From the NCBI GenBank assembly GCA_029215795.1, contig JARDYH010000003.1, forward strand, positions 89,188,609-89,252,608: a stretch of 64,000 nt of DNA, written 5' to 3'. The notes under the pieces were generated by a model that saw only the letters and a program-made list of their open reading frames with translations, searched no databases and was not told where the DNA came from. Position 1 is the stretch's first letter. Every line of letters begins with the position of its first letter. Position numbers and translations under genes: made by a program. Shown here piece after piece: positions 12,520-23,269 of the stretch. Source of the DNA: Anniella stebbinsi (taxonomy: Eukaryota; Chordata; Lepidosauria; Squamata; Anniellidae).

Positions 12520-12655
12520 TATATAGCTGCCAGAATGACTTTGCATGTTTGAGGGTGGGTTTTGTTTCACTTTTCACTTGGTTAGATTGTGGGGGTGGTA
12601 AGCTACCTTGAGCATTTGGAAAACCTGGATAAAAATATTCTACAGCAATAAATTC
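12520..12655 (+). mobile_element. Possible LINE 3' tail
   Basis: T-rich sequence ends in GTAAGCTACCTTGAGCATTTG and AAAAATATTCTACAGCAATAAA, resembling a LINE 3' UTR end. No coding part remains. The flanks (11.6-12.5 kb and 12.66-13.12 kb) hold nothing recognised. Confidence 0.3.
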
Positions 12656-13129
12656 TCACTGACGGCATCCTCTTAGTGAGCATTTTACTATAATCCAATG
12701 AGTCTTTGCCGTTCGGTATCCTGCTGTACATGGCTAAGTGTCACAACAAACCTCCTAGTACACTTATTCATTGCACAGCTATAGAAGGCGGTGACCTCAT
12801 CCAAGCTTTTTGTTCCTTCTCTTCGTCTGTCTCCATAGTAGGTAGTGAAAGTCAGCTTCAAAAGGCCAGAGGTCAGAAATACTTGGCTGGCTTTACTTAC
12901 TTCAAGGGAATTTTGCCAACAGAGCGCAGTGGCCTAGTTTTGATTATTCACTCGGACTTGCTTTCACTTTTGCAAATCTTGCCACGGGAGAGAGGGGATC
13001 ATTTCAAATGGATGAAACGTGCATTTTAGTTCAAATACCTGTGAAATCTAAAGTGTTGAAAGGAATTTAGGTCTCTTCACGTCCACCTTCACAAATCTCT
13101 TACAAGAGAACAAATGGCATTGAAATTAT

Positions 13130-13530
13130 TGGGAAGGTCTTGTCAGGACTCCTTTGGCACTCCTGAACTTCATTCTTATTTTGCCGCTGCCTCTGTGGGA
13201 TCGCACCAGGCCGCTGAAGCAGGTGGGTTGGGTTGGTGGGGGTGTTGTACTTTCAGTCAGTGAGTGTGGTGGCCCCCTTTCTATGGAACTCCCTGGGCAG
13301 GCAGGTGCCAATACTGTGTTGTTTCTGGCAACTCATGAAAGCATCTTTATTCCAGGAAGCCTTCCTTGACTGACAGTTTTTAATCAGAATTCTGTTTTTA
13401 AAAGTAACACTTTTTAATATGGAGTTTTATTTATTTTATCTTTTTACCATTTCATCTTTCATTGTTCACAGCTCCGAAATCTCTTTAGTTGTGGAATGGT
13501 ACATAAATGGTGTAAATAAATAAATACTAA
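13130..13530 (+). mobile_element. LINE 3' fragment, same subfamily as the 39-kb copy
   Basis: The plus frame ending at 13,369 includes CGGPLSMELPGQAGAN, which parallels CSGPFSVELSAPGGQAGAN in the minus-strand fragment at 38.8-39.4 kb. It is followed by a T-rich 3' UTR, a degenerate hairpin (CTCCGAAATCTC...GTGGAATGGTAC) and a TAAATAAATAAATA tail. Confidence 0.6.
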
Positions 13531-13684
13531 AAAATAAAATAAAAAATGGCACCCAGGCCACCCCCTTCCCCAAAAGATCCATGCTAATCTAGACAGTCCT
13601 CACTGGCCATCTCTCCATAAAGGTCCAATGTACGTTTTTCCATTCCAGCGAAATAGCACCAAAACGAAAAAGGCATATACATGT

Positions 13685-13880
13685 GTGGGAACATAGGAAG
13701 CTGTCTTATACTGAGTCAGACCACTGGTCCATCAAGCCCAGTATTGTCGACACTGACTGGCAGTGGCTCTCCAGGATTTCAGGCAGGAATTTTTCCAGTC
13801 CTTCTTGGAGATGCCAGGGATTGAACCTGGGACCTTCTGCATGCAAAGCAGATGCTCTAACACTAAGCTACAGCCTTCTC
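13685..13880 (-). mobile_element. tRNA-derived SINE, near full length
   Basis: Read on the minus strand, a tRNA-like head has an A-box-like TAGCTTAGTGTTAGAGC and a perfect B box GGTTCAATCCC. It is followed by a tRNA-unrelated body ending at GACAGCTTCCTATGTTCCC. Related copies lie at 16,813-16,982, 27,990-28,130 and 48,040-48,225. It is a pol III-type SINE, not a functional tRNA gene. Clear in type; the family name is not asserted. Confidence 0.85.
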
Positions 13881-14609
13881 TTCACATACAAACAGGGTGC
13901 ATCTATTCAAATATATATTATGTACATCCTACAGGATGGCAGATCACAGAGTCTTCTTATAGGATACAGAAAATATAGATGTCAACAGATGCCATGTGAT
14001 TTCATAGCATTTCCTAGAACATAACACAAAGTGAGTTTGAGGTCAATAACTTTAACTCTATTGTAGAGGCTACTAATGGCCAACACAGTCTATTTCCAGT
14101 CTATGTCACTTCCACTCATAAGTTCATCCCATCCTATTTCATCATTAGCTTTCTAATATGGAGAAATTCTGCATGAAAATCTGCATTAACATACACAGTG
14201 AAATGCATATTCTCTCCCAAATTGTGCATTTCTAAACCATGGATAGTAGTGAGATTCAAACTTGCTGAGATTCTGAGTCCCACCTCGAAGCTTTGTCCAC
14301 CTTGTTCCCATTCCTTTCTAGTTTGTTTGTTTGAATGGCAAAGTGTGGACCCAAATCCTACATGTGTACTTTCCTCCCAGTAACTAAAGCATTTCTTCCC
14401 CCCCCCCACCCCCAATGTGCATTTTTAATTGTGCATTTTTCTAACAACTGCAATTGCAAGCTTGGGAAATTGTGAGCTTTGCCCAAAAAATACACTTGCG
14501 TTTGCATTAGGTGGTGCAAACAGTTCTGATGTTTAATGAACTGAAACAACATTTTAATACGTATCCCTTTTCTAAACATAATTTGACTCAAAATACACAT
14601 TTTTCCAAG

Positions 14610-14692
14610 AACACAATCCTATGCTGTTTAGACAGGAAAAAAAGTCTGAAAGATGCAGGACTTTTTTTCTGTTTAAACATGTACAGGATTGC
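14610..14692. mobile_element. Compact palindromic MITE, AATCCTATGC-type ends
   Basis: ACAATCCTATGCTGTTTAGACAGG and CTGTTTAAACATGTACAGGATTG-type ends form a near-complete hairpin around AAAAAAGTCTG/CAGGACTTTTTTT. Same family as 1,133-1,234. Confidence 0.7.
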
Positions 14693-16812
14693 ACCCTAAA
14701 CTTATTTTGACACAGCATTCTGAGATGACAACCATATCGAACCATTTGGAAAGTAGGAAAGTTTGTAGATAATGAAGTTCCAATCTGCTCATTAGTCTGG
14801 GAGGGATAGTTCAGATTTCACAAAAGTTGAATTCCTCAAGCACCCCTAGGTAAGGCTCTTGCTAACTGAAAAAGGACTTTTAAAACAACTGCTGAGTATT
14901 TGTAGGAAACCATTCCCACCCCTCAAAAAAAAAGTGACTTGAGTTTCAGAAGGCCAAAACAATGACCGTTACTCATACTCCAGCAGATTCTACATGGATA
15001 TGACGTTAAAAAGAAAGAAAGAAAAAGAGAGATGCCAAGATCTGAGGATTTGATCATATCTTGCAGAAATGTGCTGACATTGGATAGAGATGCATTAGCT
15101 AAAAAAATCAGGATGAAACATCAGTCTCTCTTAAATATGAACCCAGGCTAACCTTCCATGCTCTCCATACATGGATACAAATGAGGAAGGACCCATGAAG
15201 CCACAAGATGAGAAAGTTAATTTTAAAGAGCTTCCCTTAGGCTCTAAAGTGTTTGAAATGTTTGGGAACAGGCACACATAAAAGCTGCCATATGAAGCTC
15301 ACATTTACAAGTACATCGTCGGTCTTTGTGACCTTGGCAAACCACACAGTTCAGATTTCCATGCATGAATGGTTCTTGAAAGATTTTCCCCTCCCTTCTA
15401 AAGTAGCAGACAACAAACAAGCTTTCTTTCCCAAAGTAACTTCTTCCTATATTCTATAAATACTTTGCTTCCTGTATTGCATTTCATTGTATTACACAAA
15501 TTAAAATAACCGACACGTTAGCTAATGTTACCGAAGGGTGACTTTTTCCTTTGTAATCTATGCAAAGCCCTTCTTACAATTCACCACACACACACTCAGA
15601 CACACACACACACACTTGCTCCAATGACTACAAATGCAATGCATATCCAGAGTTTTCAACTCCCAAAGAGAAATTAATATCCACAACTAATATTTTAAAG
15701 ATGTTTTAAAAAAATAAGCAGCATCTGCTTATACAAGATGTTGCACATTTGAGTGAATTGCACAGAACACTGCAGAAAGCACAATAGACAGGTGTTGCTA
15801 TGTGTAATAGCATGCAAGCCATGGTTGCATGAAGAAACACTTTCTTCTGTTTGCCCTGAACTCACTACTAAACAATTTCATTGAATGATTCAATTAAACA
15901 TTCTATTTTTGATTCTCCCTAGTTGTTCTAATGGTTTATTATGATTTCCCATCACTACCATCATCATCACACCCATAACCTCACAGGAAAAGACAGAACA
16001 GAAGCTGAGCAGTATTTCCATCCAGCAGAAGGAAGAATGCCAGCCAACACCATGATATGCAGTCCTATTCTCAGACACTAATGGAAATTTAGCAGGCAGC
16101 TAAATAAAGTCTGAATCTTCCCTTTGTATGGAGTCTTTTCTACCACATTTCAAGGACATGGGTTCTGCTAAGTGAGGGGAAGCTTCTGATGATCTTCCAA
16201 AAACTGTTCTGCATAGCCTAAACAATCTTGCAATGTTACAATTTTCCCTTTGTTCATGCTTTCTTTCCCGTCCCTCTGTTTCCAAGTTCCCAAGGACACA
16301 CCTAATCAGGAAGATTATTCTCTAGACTCACATCACATCTATCAATATAGTATAATAGATGTTTACTGGTTAACAAGTGTATTCTCATCTAACCACAGGC
16401 ACAGTAGAGTTTATTTGAATTTATAGGATGGCAGTTACAAGATCTAATAATACTAGTATATTTTCTGGTGATTTTCTGCATCTCAACTACTTCTTATTTT
16501 TCTACTTGCCCTTAAACCCTTATGAGGTCTGTCCACAGATCCTATTAACTACAGAACGAGATGCATCAGATTTATTTTCTGGAGTCACATGTGTCCATAA
16601 GGACTGTATCTAGGGCCAAGTTGTGAAGGTAGATATGTCACTACCATCAACAATGTCAGTGACTTATCTATCTCATTCTGCTCTCCCTATTATGACATCA
16701 CAACAACTTGCATTTCCCAGCCTCACATCATGAGCTGTCAATGGTAGACGATGGGTTGATGCTGAATTTAATGAGATTCTAACACAAGGCAAGATCTAGT
16801 AGATGTTATGGA
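14693..16812. other. Unassigned sequence with a (CA)n tract
   Basis: No gene seen. A (CA)n-rich tract lies at about 15,584-15,615. Open frames here are short and without support. Confidence 0.45.
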
Positions 16813-16982
16813 ATGGGTGGAACATAAGAAGCTGCCTTATATCAAGTTAGATCATTGCTCCATCTAGCTAGCTTTCCAGGGTCTCAGGCAGGAATTTCCT
16901 AGACTTAACTGGAGATACCAGGAATTGAACCTGGGACCTTTCATATGCAAAGCATGCGCTCTGTGGTGCAGCTATGGTCCAC
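16813..16982 (-). mobile_element. tRNA-derived SINE, diverged
   Basis: Same family as the 13.7-kb SINE. On the minus strand the B box GGTTCAATTCC is present, but the A-box region is mutated. The tail GCAGCTTCTTATGTTCC is retained. Confidence 0.75.
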
Positions 16983-17280
16983 CAAGATACAGGAGGGGGA
17001 ACTGTTTGCTAATTGACTGTAGCTGAATGCTGCTTACCATCACATCTGCTTTTATAATATTCTGCACAAGTTTAAAAGATACAAGTGGTAGGTAACAACT
17101 ACCTACCATTTAACTAACTACTGAAGCAGGTGACAGTTTCCTCAACCTTTTTGTATCAGTGGGCACATTTGAAATTTTTGGGGGTTGTCATCAGTACTCT
17201 CACAAAATGGCTGCCATGAGGGGGGCTTGCCTAGGCTGACCATATGAAAAGGAGGACAGGGCTCCTGTAACTTTAACAGT

Positions 17281-17631
17281 GACCACATTACACCAGTTTT
17301 AAAATCTCTTCACTGGCTGCCAATCAGTTTCTGGGCGAAGTACAAAGTGTTGGTTATTACCTTTAAAGCCCTACATGGTTTGGGTCCAGGTTACCTACGG
17401 GATCGCCTTCTCCCATACAATCCGCCCCGCACGCTCAGGTCCTCTGGGAAGAATTTATTACAGTCAACAAGAACTAGACTGACAACCGTTACCCAGAGGA
17501 CCTTCTCTTCTGCCGCTCCCAGATTGTGGAATGACCTGCCGGGAGAGATTCGCCAATTTACTAGTCTTCAGGAATTTAAAAGATCTATAAAGACTGATCT
17601 CTTCCGGCAGGCCTACCTAGATGAATTTTAA
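17281..17631 (+). pseudogene. Open C-terminal fragment of LINE ORF2 (reverse transcriptase)
   Basis: This is an uninterrupted 116-codon frame from the truncation point to a TAA stop. Motifs include LHWLPISFWAKYKV, VITFKALHGLGPGYLRDRL, RTFSSAAPRLWNDLP and KTDLFRQAYLDEF, characteristic of the C-terminal end of L2/CR1-clade ORF2 proteins. The catalytic reverse-transcriptase and endonuclease domains are absent through 5' truncation, so it cannot be functional. The lack of frame damage suggests a comparatively recent insertion. Confidence 0.85.
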
Positions 17632-17785
17632 AGTGTTTTATTGGTGTTTTATTGGTGTTTTAATGATGCACTTGTTTTATCTGCTTTTAATCAGTTTTTG
17701 TATTTTGTGTTTGGTGTTGTTCCCCGCCTCGATCCGTTGGGAGAGGCGGGTGATAAATAAATATATTATTATTATTATTATTATT
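17281..17785 (+). mobile_element. 5'-truncated L2/CR1-clade LINE inserted in the hAT element
   Basis: The fragment begins inside the reverse-transcriptase C-terminal region and runs through a 3' UTR with a stem CCCCGCCTCGATCC...GAGAGGCGGG, ending in an (ATT)n tail. AGT at 17,278-17,280 and 17,786-17,788 may be a short target duplication. The insertion site is exact because the uninterrupted sequence is preserved in the other palindrome arm. Confidence 0.88.
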
Positions 17786-18067
17786 AGTTGTAGAGAAAAG
17801 GGAATTTCAGCCAGTGTCATTTATATGCAATTAGTCCCTGGTGAAATTCCCTCTTCATCACAACAGTAAAAGGTGCATGCACTATACTAGAGTGACCATA
17901 TACAAAAGAAGGCAGGGCCACTGCACCTTTAACTGTTGTGATGAAGAGGGAATTTCACCAGGAACTAATTGCATACAAATGACGCTGGCTGAAATTCCCT
18001 TTTCTCTACAACTGTTAAAGTTACAGGAGCCCTGTCCTCCTTTTCATATGGTCAGCCTAGGCTTGCC

Positions 18068-19004
18068 CATTCATAAACTGATTACCATAGTGGACACAGG
18101 TGGTCATAAAACACCTATTTACCAGAAGACAAGCTACTGGTAAATTTCTTCTTATATCCCATAAGAGGACTCTGTGATCTCTCATCCTATCGAATATAGA
18201 TAATATAAGCATGAACAGTTGCTCAGGAATCCAAGACAGAGGTGGGGTCTGAAGTCCAAAACACAAAATTCACTCTTTTGAACCCAAATAAAGATGGTGC
18301 TGGAGGGAAGCTCTTCACTTTGTAGCCTGCTAGCCTCCCAGCTAACAAACTCATTAAAAAAAAATCATGAGAGGCAGGGATCCTGCTGAGTGACAAGAGA
18401 GGTGGCCACAGGTACCATGCAGGAGACCCCAATAATAACTACTACCTACAAGTTTAAAAATACAAATGGTAGGTAAGTACTATTACTACAGGTTCATTGG
18501 ATATTTGCTTTCCAAGAGTGAAATCATAGGATTCCTGCTCCAGCACAGGATACATTAAAATTAAGGCTAAAAAAGGACCAATGTTTGATTATTGTGTCTT
18601 TGGCTACAGGCCACAATTCACTCAATTAGGATTATTATTATTTTTTGGCTGTATTCCATTGAAGTATACGGAATAACATCAGAGCTTCTCTGAAACGATT
18701 TGAGAATGTGGACTTCACTAGCAAGAGCTTTGTACTTAAGGCTCAGATCAGATATTGATATCTGTCCTGTAATTACTCCTAGAAGGTTCACTTGAGCTGT
18801 GTACTTATGTAAAAGATCTGATTATAAATCCTGTAGTTGGCTCTTAATTCAGTTACATTTAGCCAAATCTAGACAGTTGTATGTAAAGTTTGATTCCTTC
18901 AGCAGAGATTGGCTTCAAAATCAGATATTAAAAGACAACTGTAAGCAATTTCTGAGTGCCCAAATATAAATATGTAGGTATAACTTGAAATCTTAGACAA
19001 TGGC
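18068..19004. other. Unassigned sequence
   Basis: No gene seen. Minus-strand open frames at 18,057-18,432 overlap the end of the hAT element and have no support. Confidence 0.4.
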
Positions 19005-19141
19005 AATCTGTTTTTATGCTTTTTATGAATTTAAATTTTGTATATCTGTTTTTAATGTTCAATGTTTTAATCTTTGTAAACCTCCCAGAGAGCTTTGGCT
19101 ATGGGGAGGTATATAAATGTAAATAATAATAATAATAATAA

Positions 19142-19171
<30 letters not shown>
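19005..19171 (+). mobile_element. LINE 3' end with (AAT)n tail
   Basis: T-rich 3' UTR, hairpin CCTCCCAGAGAGC...GGCTATGGGGAGG, then TATAAATGTAAATAATAAT running into an (AAT)n array (19,122-19,171). Same architecture as the LINE ends at 17.7 and 22.3 kb. Confidence 0.75.
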
Positions 19172-19172
<1 letters not shown>

Positions 19173-19549
19173 TGAATAGTGCCAAAAGTAGTGAAAATAT
19201 ATGAATTAAGATCCCAAAATTATACTTGGATAGTCATCCTGCCGGTTCCTTCACTATTTTCTTGTTCTACAAGTTGTAAATATTGTGGGCCATTTTATCT
19301 TGACTGACTTATGCAGATTGCTCAGAATATAGAGTTTACTAATTTATTATTGCATAGTTTATATGCGTTATATAGATACCCAAGGTAGTGTCGAGTTCCA
19401 TATTAAGATTATTGGGATTTTTTAAAAAAAATTGTGATGTTTACCTCTTTTGTTTTTTGGGACTATGTCTCATTTCAGCTTTCGGGTAGTTTGAAAGCTG
19501 TATGGCTGGATTCAGACTAGATTGGCGACAGTTTGGTTGCACTGAAATT

Positions 19550-19890
19550 CAGTGCTGGCTCCAGGTTTTGGAGGGCCCTTGGACAAGACACACTCCATGC
19601 CCCCCATCAGTGAGTTTGCCTTCCCACTACCGTTGTCATTAGCTGCTCTTGACTCCCACCCTTTCTCAGCTTTGTTACCACTTGCTTACTTGACAGGCAG
19701 AGAGCCAAGCAGGCAACTCCCTCTCCTGCTTCTTCTTCTCCTTCTTCACCACCAGTGTTGTTTGGGCCAGAGCAAGAGGCAGATTCAACAGCGAATAGGA
19801 GGAGCAAATCCAGGGAGCTCTTATTAATGAGCCCCTGTTGGGATGTGGGCCCTCATCAGGTTCCAAACCATGCCTAACTCTTGACTCCGG
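19550..19890 (+). repeat. Unnamed interspersed repeat D, copy 1
   Basis: Extended similarity to 31,845-32,170. Shared strings include CAGTGCTGGCTCCAG / CAGTGCCAGCTCCAG, TTTGCCTTCCCACT / TCTACTTTCCCACT and GGGCCAGAGCAAGAGGCAGA (identical). Frames on both strands are short and not conserved between copies, so it is probably noncoding. Confidence 0.65.
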
Positions 19891-20050
19891 ACCTGCTGAA
19901 TTCAGTGGGACCACTGCTCCAAGCCTTTCATTGCCTTTCAGCCAGACCTATAACCGTACCACCTTTTGTTTCAGGAGACACAACTGAATCTGGCCTAACC
20001 AACTCACTTCTTTTTCTCCCACTTTGAAAACACCCCACTTCGTTCCCCCC

Positions 20051-20071
20051 CACACACACACACACACACAC
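20051..20071. repeat. (CA)n microsatellite
   Basis: Perfect CA dinucleotide tract. Confidence 0.9.
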
Positions 20072-20442
20072 TTCAAGCATTGAATAGGACATAAGCCCTG
20101 CTACTTGGTCTGGATCCTGCACAAAGTATCTTCTTCCACTTTTGCTTTTCATTTTCCAGATCCCTCTCTCATATGAGGGAGAATTGAAGACAGACACAAG
20201 GAGGCCTGGCAGCTGAGAAAACAGACAGCTCCATCGTGCTCTGAACGATGGGCAACCCAAGTTTTACTCATTAGAGAAGGTGAAACATTGGGCCAGAATT
20301 GTTGTTGATCAACATTGTTTTGCAATAAAAGTACTGATAGTTTTTCAACCTTCAGGCTAGCTTGTGGGCATGCTATTTCATTACCTCATCTGGCAAAAAG
20401 GATATATTTATTAGTTATTGGAAAAGCACATCTTCCATCCAG

Positions 20443-20470
20443 TCTCTCTCTCTCTCTCTCTTTCTCTCTC
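20443..20470. repeat. (TC)n microsatellite
   Basis: TC dinucleotide tract with a single interruption, followed by a short (CA)n. Confidence 0.9.
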
Positions 20471-21059
20471 ACACATACACACCACAGTCTCTCCAGATTC
20501 AATGGCATTTATTATATTGGCTAACACCTGCTAGGAGCCTTGCACCACAAAGCTTTCAAAGGCAGATGGGAGCATCACGCTAATATCATTCAATGACTCT
20601 GGGATTTAAATCCACATCCTCAGGATTAAGTAAGATCAACTGGAAATGAATAACTCTTTATTGCAAATAGTCCTATGTAATTCACCAGATGGAGAATGAA
20701 CCTTCTAAGAAAAGGGGACTCTACACCAATCCATCATTTCAGATCACAGTTTCACACACCCTTTGTTTACTTTTACTTTTGGTTTCTTTTCACTCTCCCC
20801 CACCCTGTCCAATTTTATCACCCTTTCAGGGGTTTGCATGGGAGTATTCCCTTGTTTAACTCAGCCAGTGACAAAGCTGAAATTAAAGTTCAGTGCTAAC
20901 TGCAGTTTCTCGGGAGCTCTCAGAAATTTAGGCTAAAATGGGCCCATATTTTTTAGGGAGTCAGTAGCAAAGGCACAATGAAGAACAGAAAGTGTGAAGA
21001 AAGGGGCCAGAAAGGCTACAGTCTGGAATGGCCAGCATTGGTCTACCTTGCAGAACTGG

Positions 21060-21720
21060 GGCCTTGGAGTGGGAGGGGGAGAATTCTAAGGAGAAATGTT
21101 ACAAGACTTCAAGCTGCTGGTTCCCAGCACCCACACCTGGCCTTCTCTCTCTCTCTTATCTTGGGAGGCCAGAGCTTCAAGGTTAGAGTTAATTGGAAGT
21201 GAGCTGCAAGGGCTTCAGCTGTGGGAAACGGCCGTACGCAGGGAGGGGGCTGGTGGCATGAGCGGGACGGTCAAGGATTAGTTTCGGCTGGTCACGGTAC
21301 CAGCTAACCCAAAAAAGGATAAAGGGAATACCCACCGGGGGGAAGCCATCTTCTCCTGGACCGGTGCGTGGAAGGAGGGATCCCTACTCAGCAAGGTGAT
21401 GCTGGGGAATAGATAGATTTATTGCTTTCAGGTCTGTCGTGTTCCAGGGAAAGACTTGTCACCCTTTGAGTGTGACTTAGAGTGGGGTTAAACTGTTTTA
21501 TTAATTTATTGTTTTACTGCTGCTAACTTCTACCTCAAACCTCATCCTACCCCCTACTCCCCGCTACCCCTCCCTCTCTTTCCTGGCTTGCATTTTAATG
21601 GCTTATTGGACCAACTGGAGCCTTACGTGGTTAGACATTAGGATCTCAATAAATTGCTTCATTCCGTAACTTGTGTGGTTATTTCTAATGGCTGGCTTGG
21701 GGCTACTTGGCCTTGGGATA
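21060..21720 (+). mobile_element. Possible solo LTR-like segment
   Basis: A GC-richer stretch of about 350 bp is followed by pyrimidine-rich DNA, then GGATCTCAATAAATTGCTTC and GTAACTTGTGTGGTTATT. The AATAAA, short R-like and GT-rich order recalls an LTR polyadenylation region. No TG...CA ends, target duplication or second copy were found. Confidence 0.2.
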
Positions 21721-22269
21721 GGGAAGTGGGCTTGGGGGGAACTCGGCTAAAGAGTGCCAGGCCTACCTGGAAGGCAAGGGGTCTCTTTCCTTCACAGGAA
21801 GAAGTAGAGTGTGCAAATGGAGAAAACACCCTGGAATGCCCTATGCAGCCATAAGGACTCATCAAAAGGTCTGTTTCAACTGAGACACAGTGGCCACATT
21901 TGGAGAATTCCTTGCGGTTTCATCAAGTTGAGACAATTTCCTCCCTCACTGCTCTCCTTCTTCCTGTCATGTGCTAGCTTCAGCATGGAGGTTCTGGCTT
22001 ACACGGAGCCAGAGTTTACCATTTCATCTGATCTGATCCTATCTTATTATTCTGATTTGTTAACTAACGTTAGGACAGAATAAGGGGGCACTCTGGCTTG
22101 CTGAAAGCTAGGATCTCTGTGCTAATGCTGGCACAAAATGAAAAGAGGGAGCTCATAGCTATGAGCTCATAGCCATCCCGTTCCTACAAAACTTTATAAA
22201 CTATGATTTAATGAAGCTGCTGATGGTTGTCCAAACATGGTCAGTGAGTAATGCCTCCGACTTGGCTGG

Positions 22270-22800
22270 ACGACAAGCCTATTTATTTATTTATTTATTT
22301 ATTCATTTCATTTCTTTTCTATACCGCCCAATAGCCGAAGCTCTCTGGGCGGTTTACAAAAATTAAAACCATGAAAACTTTTTAAAATATAAAACAAACA
22401 ACAGTATAAAAACATAATACAAAATACAGTATAAAAGCACAACCAGGGTAAAACCAAGCAGCAATGCAGAAATCTATACTGTTTTAAAATACAGATTTAA
22501 AACAACAAAGTTAAAAATTAAGCTGTTAAAATACTGAGAAAATAAAAAGGTCTTTACCTGGCTTCTAAAAAAGTATAATGTAGGTGCCAGGCAAACCTCT
22601 CTAGGAAGCTCATTCCACAGCCTGGTAGCTACCTGCCTCACTTCCTTTGGCAGGGGCTCATGGAGAAGGGCCCCTGAGGATGATCTTAGGGTCTGGGCAG
22701 GCATATATAGGAGGAGGCGTTCCTTCAGATAATCTGGCCCCAAGCCAGTTAGGGCTTTGAAAGTTAATACCAGCAAGATGGTGCAGCTACTGCCTAACCC
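22270..22800 (-). mobile_element. L2/CR1-clade LINE 3' fragment
   Basis: The minus-strand frame (22,812-22,474) encodes LVLTFKALTGLGPDYLKERL, then QTLRSSSGALLHEP, TRLWNELPREVCLAP and KTFLFSQY, typical of the ORF2 C-terminus. The 3' UTR has stem ACCGCCCAGAGAGC...GGGCGGT and a (TAAA)n tail (about 22,277-22,306 on the plus strand). A different subfamily from the 17.3-kb copy. Confidence 0.85.
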
Positions 22801-23029
22801 CACCTCTGGCATAGCCCAGGCACTTTGAAATAGACACTCATAAATTCATAGATCTGCAGAAACGAAACCTGAAAAATGAAATCCTGGCAAGGTCTTGCCC
22901 CCCCCCCCGCCACCACCCTACAAAACTTTTCAAGCAGAAAATCCTTCTTTCCGTCTTCATGGTTGAAATCTGGACAACCACTTGCCAGATGCAATTTGCA
23001 AAATAGAATGGAAGTGCAGAAAAACATGA

Positions 23030-23264
23030 ATGCATGCAGCATTTGGGCGCTGGTAAACGAAGCACTGCCCCCATAAATCACAAACGGTAAGGAAGGACAC
23101 ATTATTTTACTTAAAATGATTTATTAAAAGTAAAACCGTTGTATACAGCTGAAGTGAGTTTTAAAAAACCTCGAGTATACATCGTTCAAGGGAGTGCGTC
23201 ATGTGGCCCAAAGAGTTTTCGTGACCCTTATAAAACGTTAAAAACCTAGCGTGTAGATCGGCTC
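23030..23264. mobile_element. Element E, 3' fragment
   Basis: Near-identical to the right part of the 27.1-kb element: GCATTTGGGCGCTGGTAAA, AAGGAAGGACACATT, AAGGGAGTGCGTCATGTGGC and the end GTGTAGATCGGCTC. The left half is missing. Confidence 0.8.
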
Positions 23265-23269
23265 CATAT

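Larger units (their letters stand above)
17232..18059. mobile_element. Foldback hAT element with 8-bp target duplication, LINE-interrupted
   Basis: The element starts TAGGCTGACCATATG and ends CATATGGTCAGCCTA. It is flanked by exact 8-bp duplications GGCTTGCC at 17,224-17,231 and 18,060-18,067. The TAGG start and 8-bp duplication fit the hAT superfamily. Almost the whole element is a long inverted repeat: the right arm (about 17,920-18,059) is the reverse complement of 17,232-17,280 joined to 17,786-17,880. The break in the left arm is the LINE fragment at 17,281-17,785. A further internal end-like string GTGACCATATACAAAAG near 17,892 suggests older nesting. No transposase frame. Confidence 0.9.

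Noticed and set aside
13800..13875. tRNA-like sequence with a perfect B box
   Set aside because: It is the head of a tRNA-derived SINE. The cloverleaf does not close, and diverged copies with the same fused body occur elsewhere in the window.
17347..17631. Apparent small host gene encoding a 94-residue protein
   Set aside because: The peptide is the C-terminal end of an L2/CR1-clade LINE ORF2 and lies in a 5'-truncated insertion inside a hAT element.
22474..22812. Apparent 112-codon gene on the minus strand
   Set aside because: LINE ORF2 C-terminal remnant followed by a LINE 3' UTR and (TAAA)n tail.
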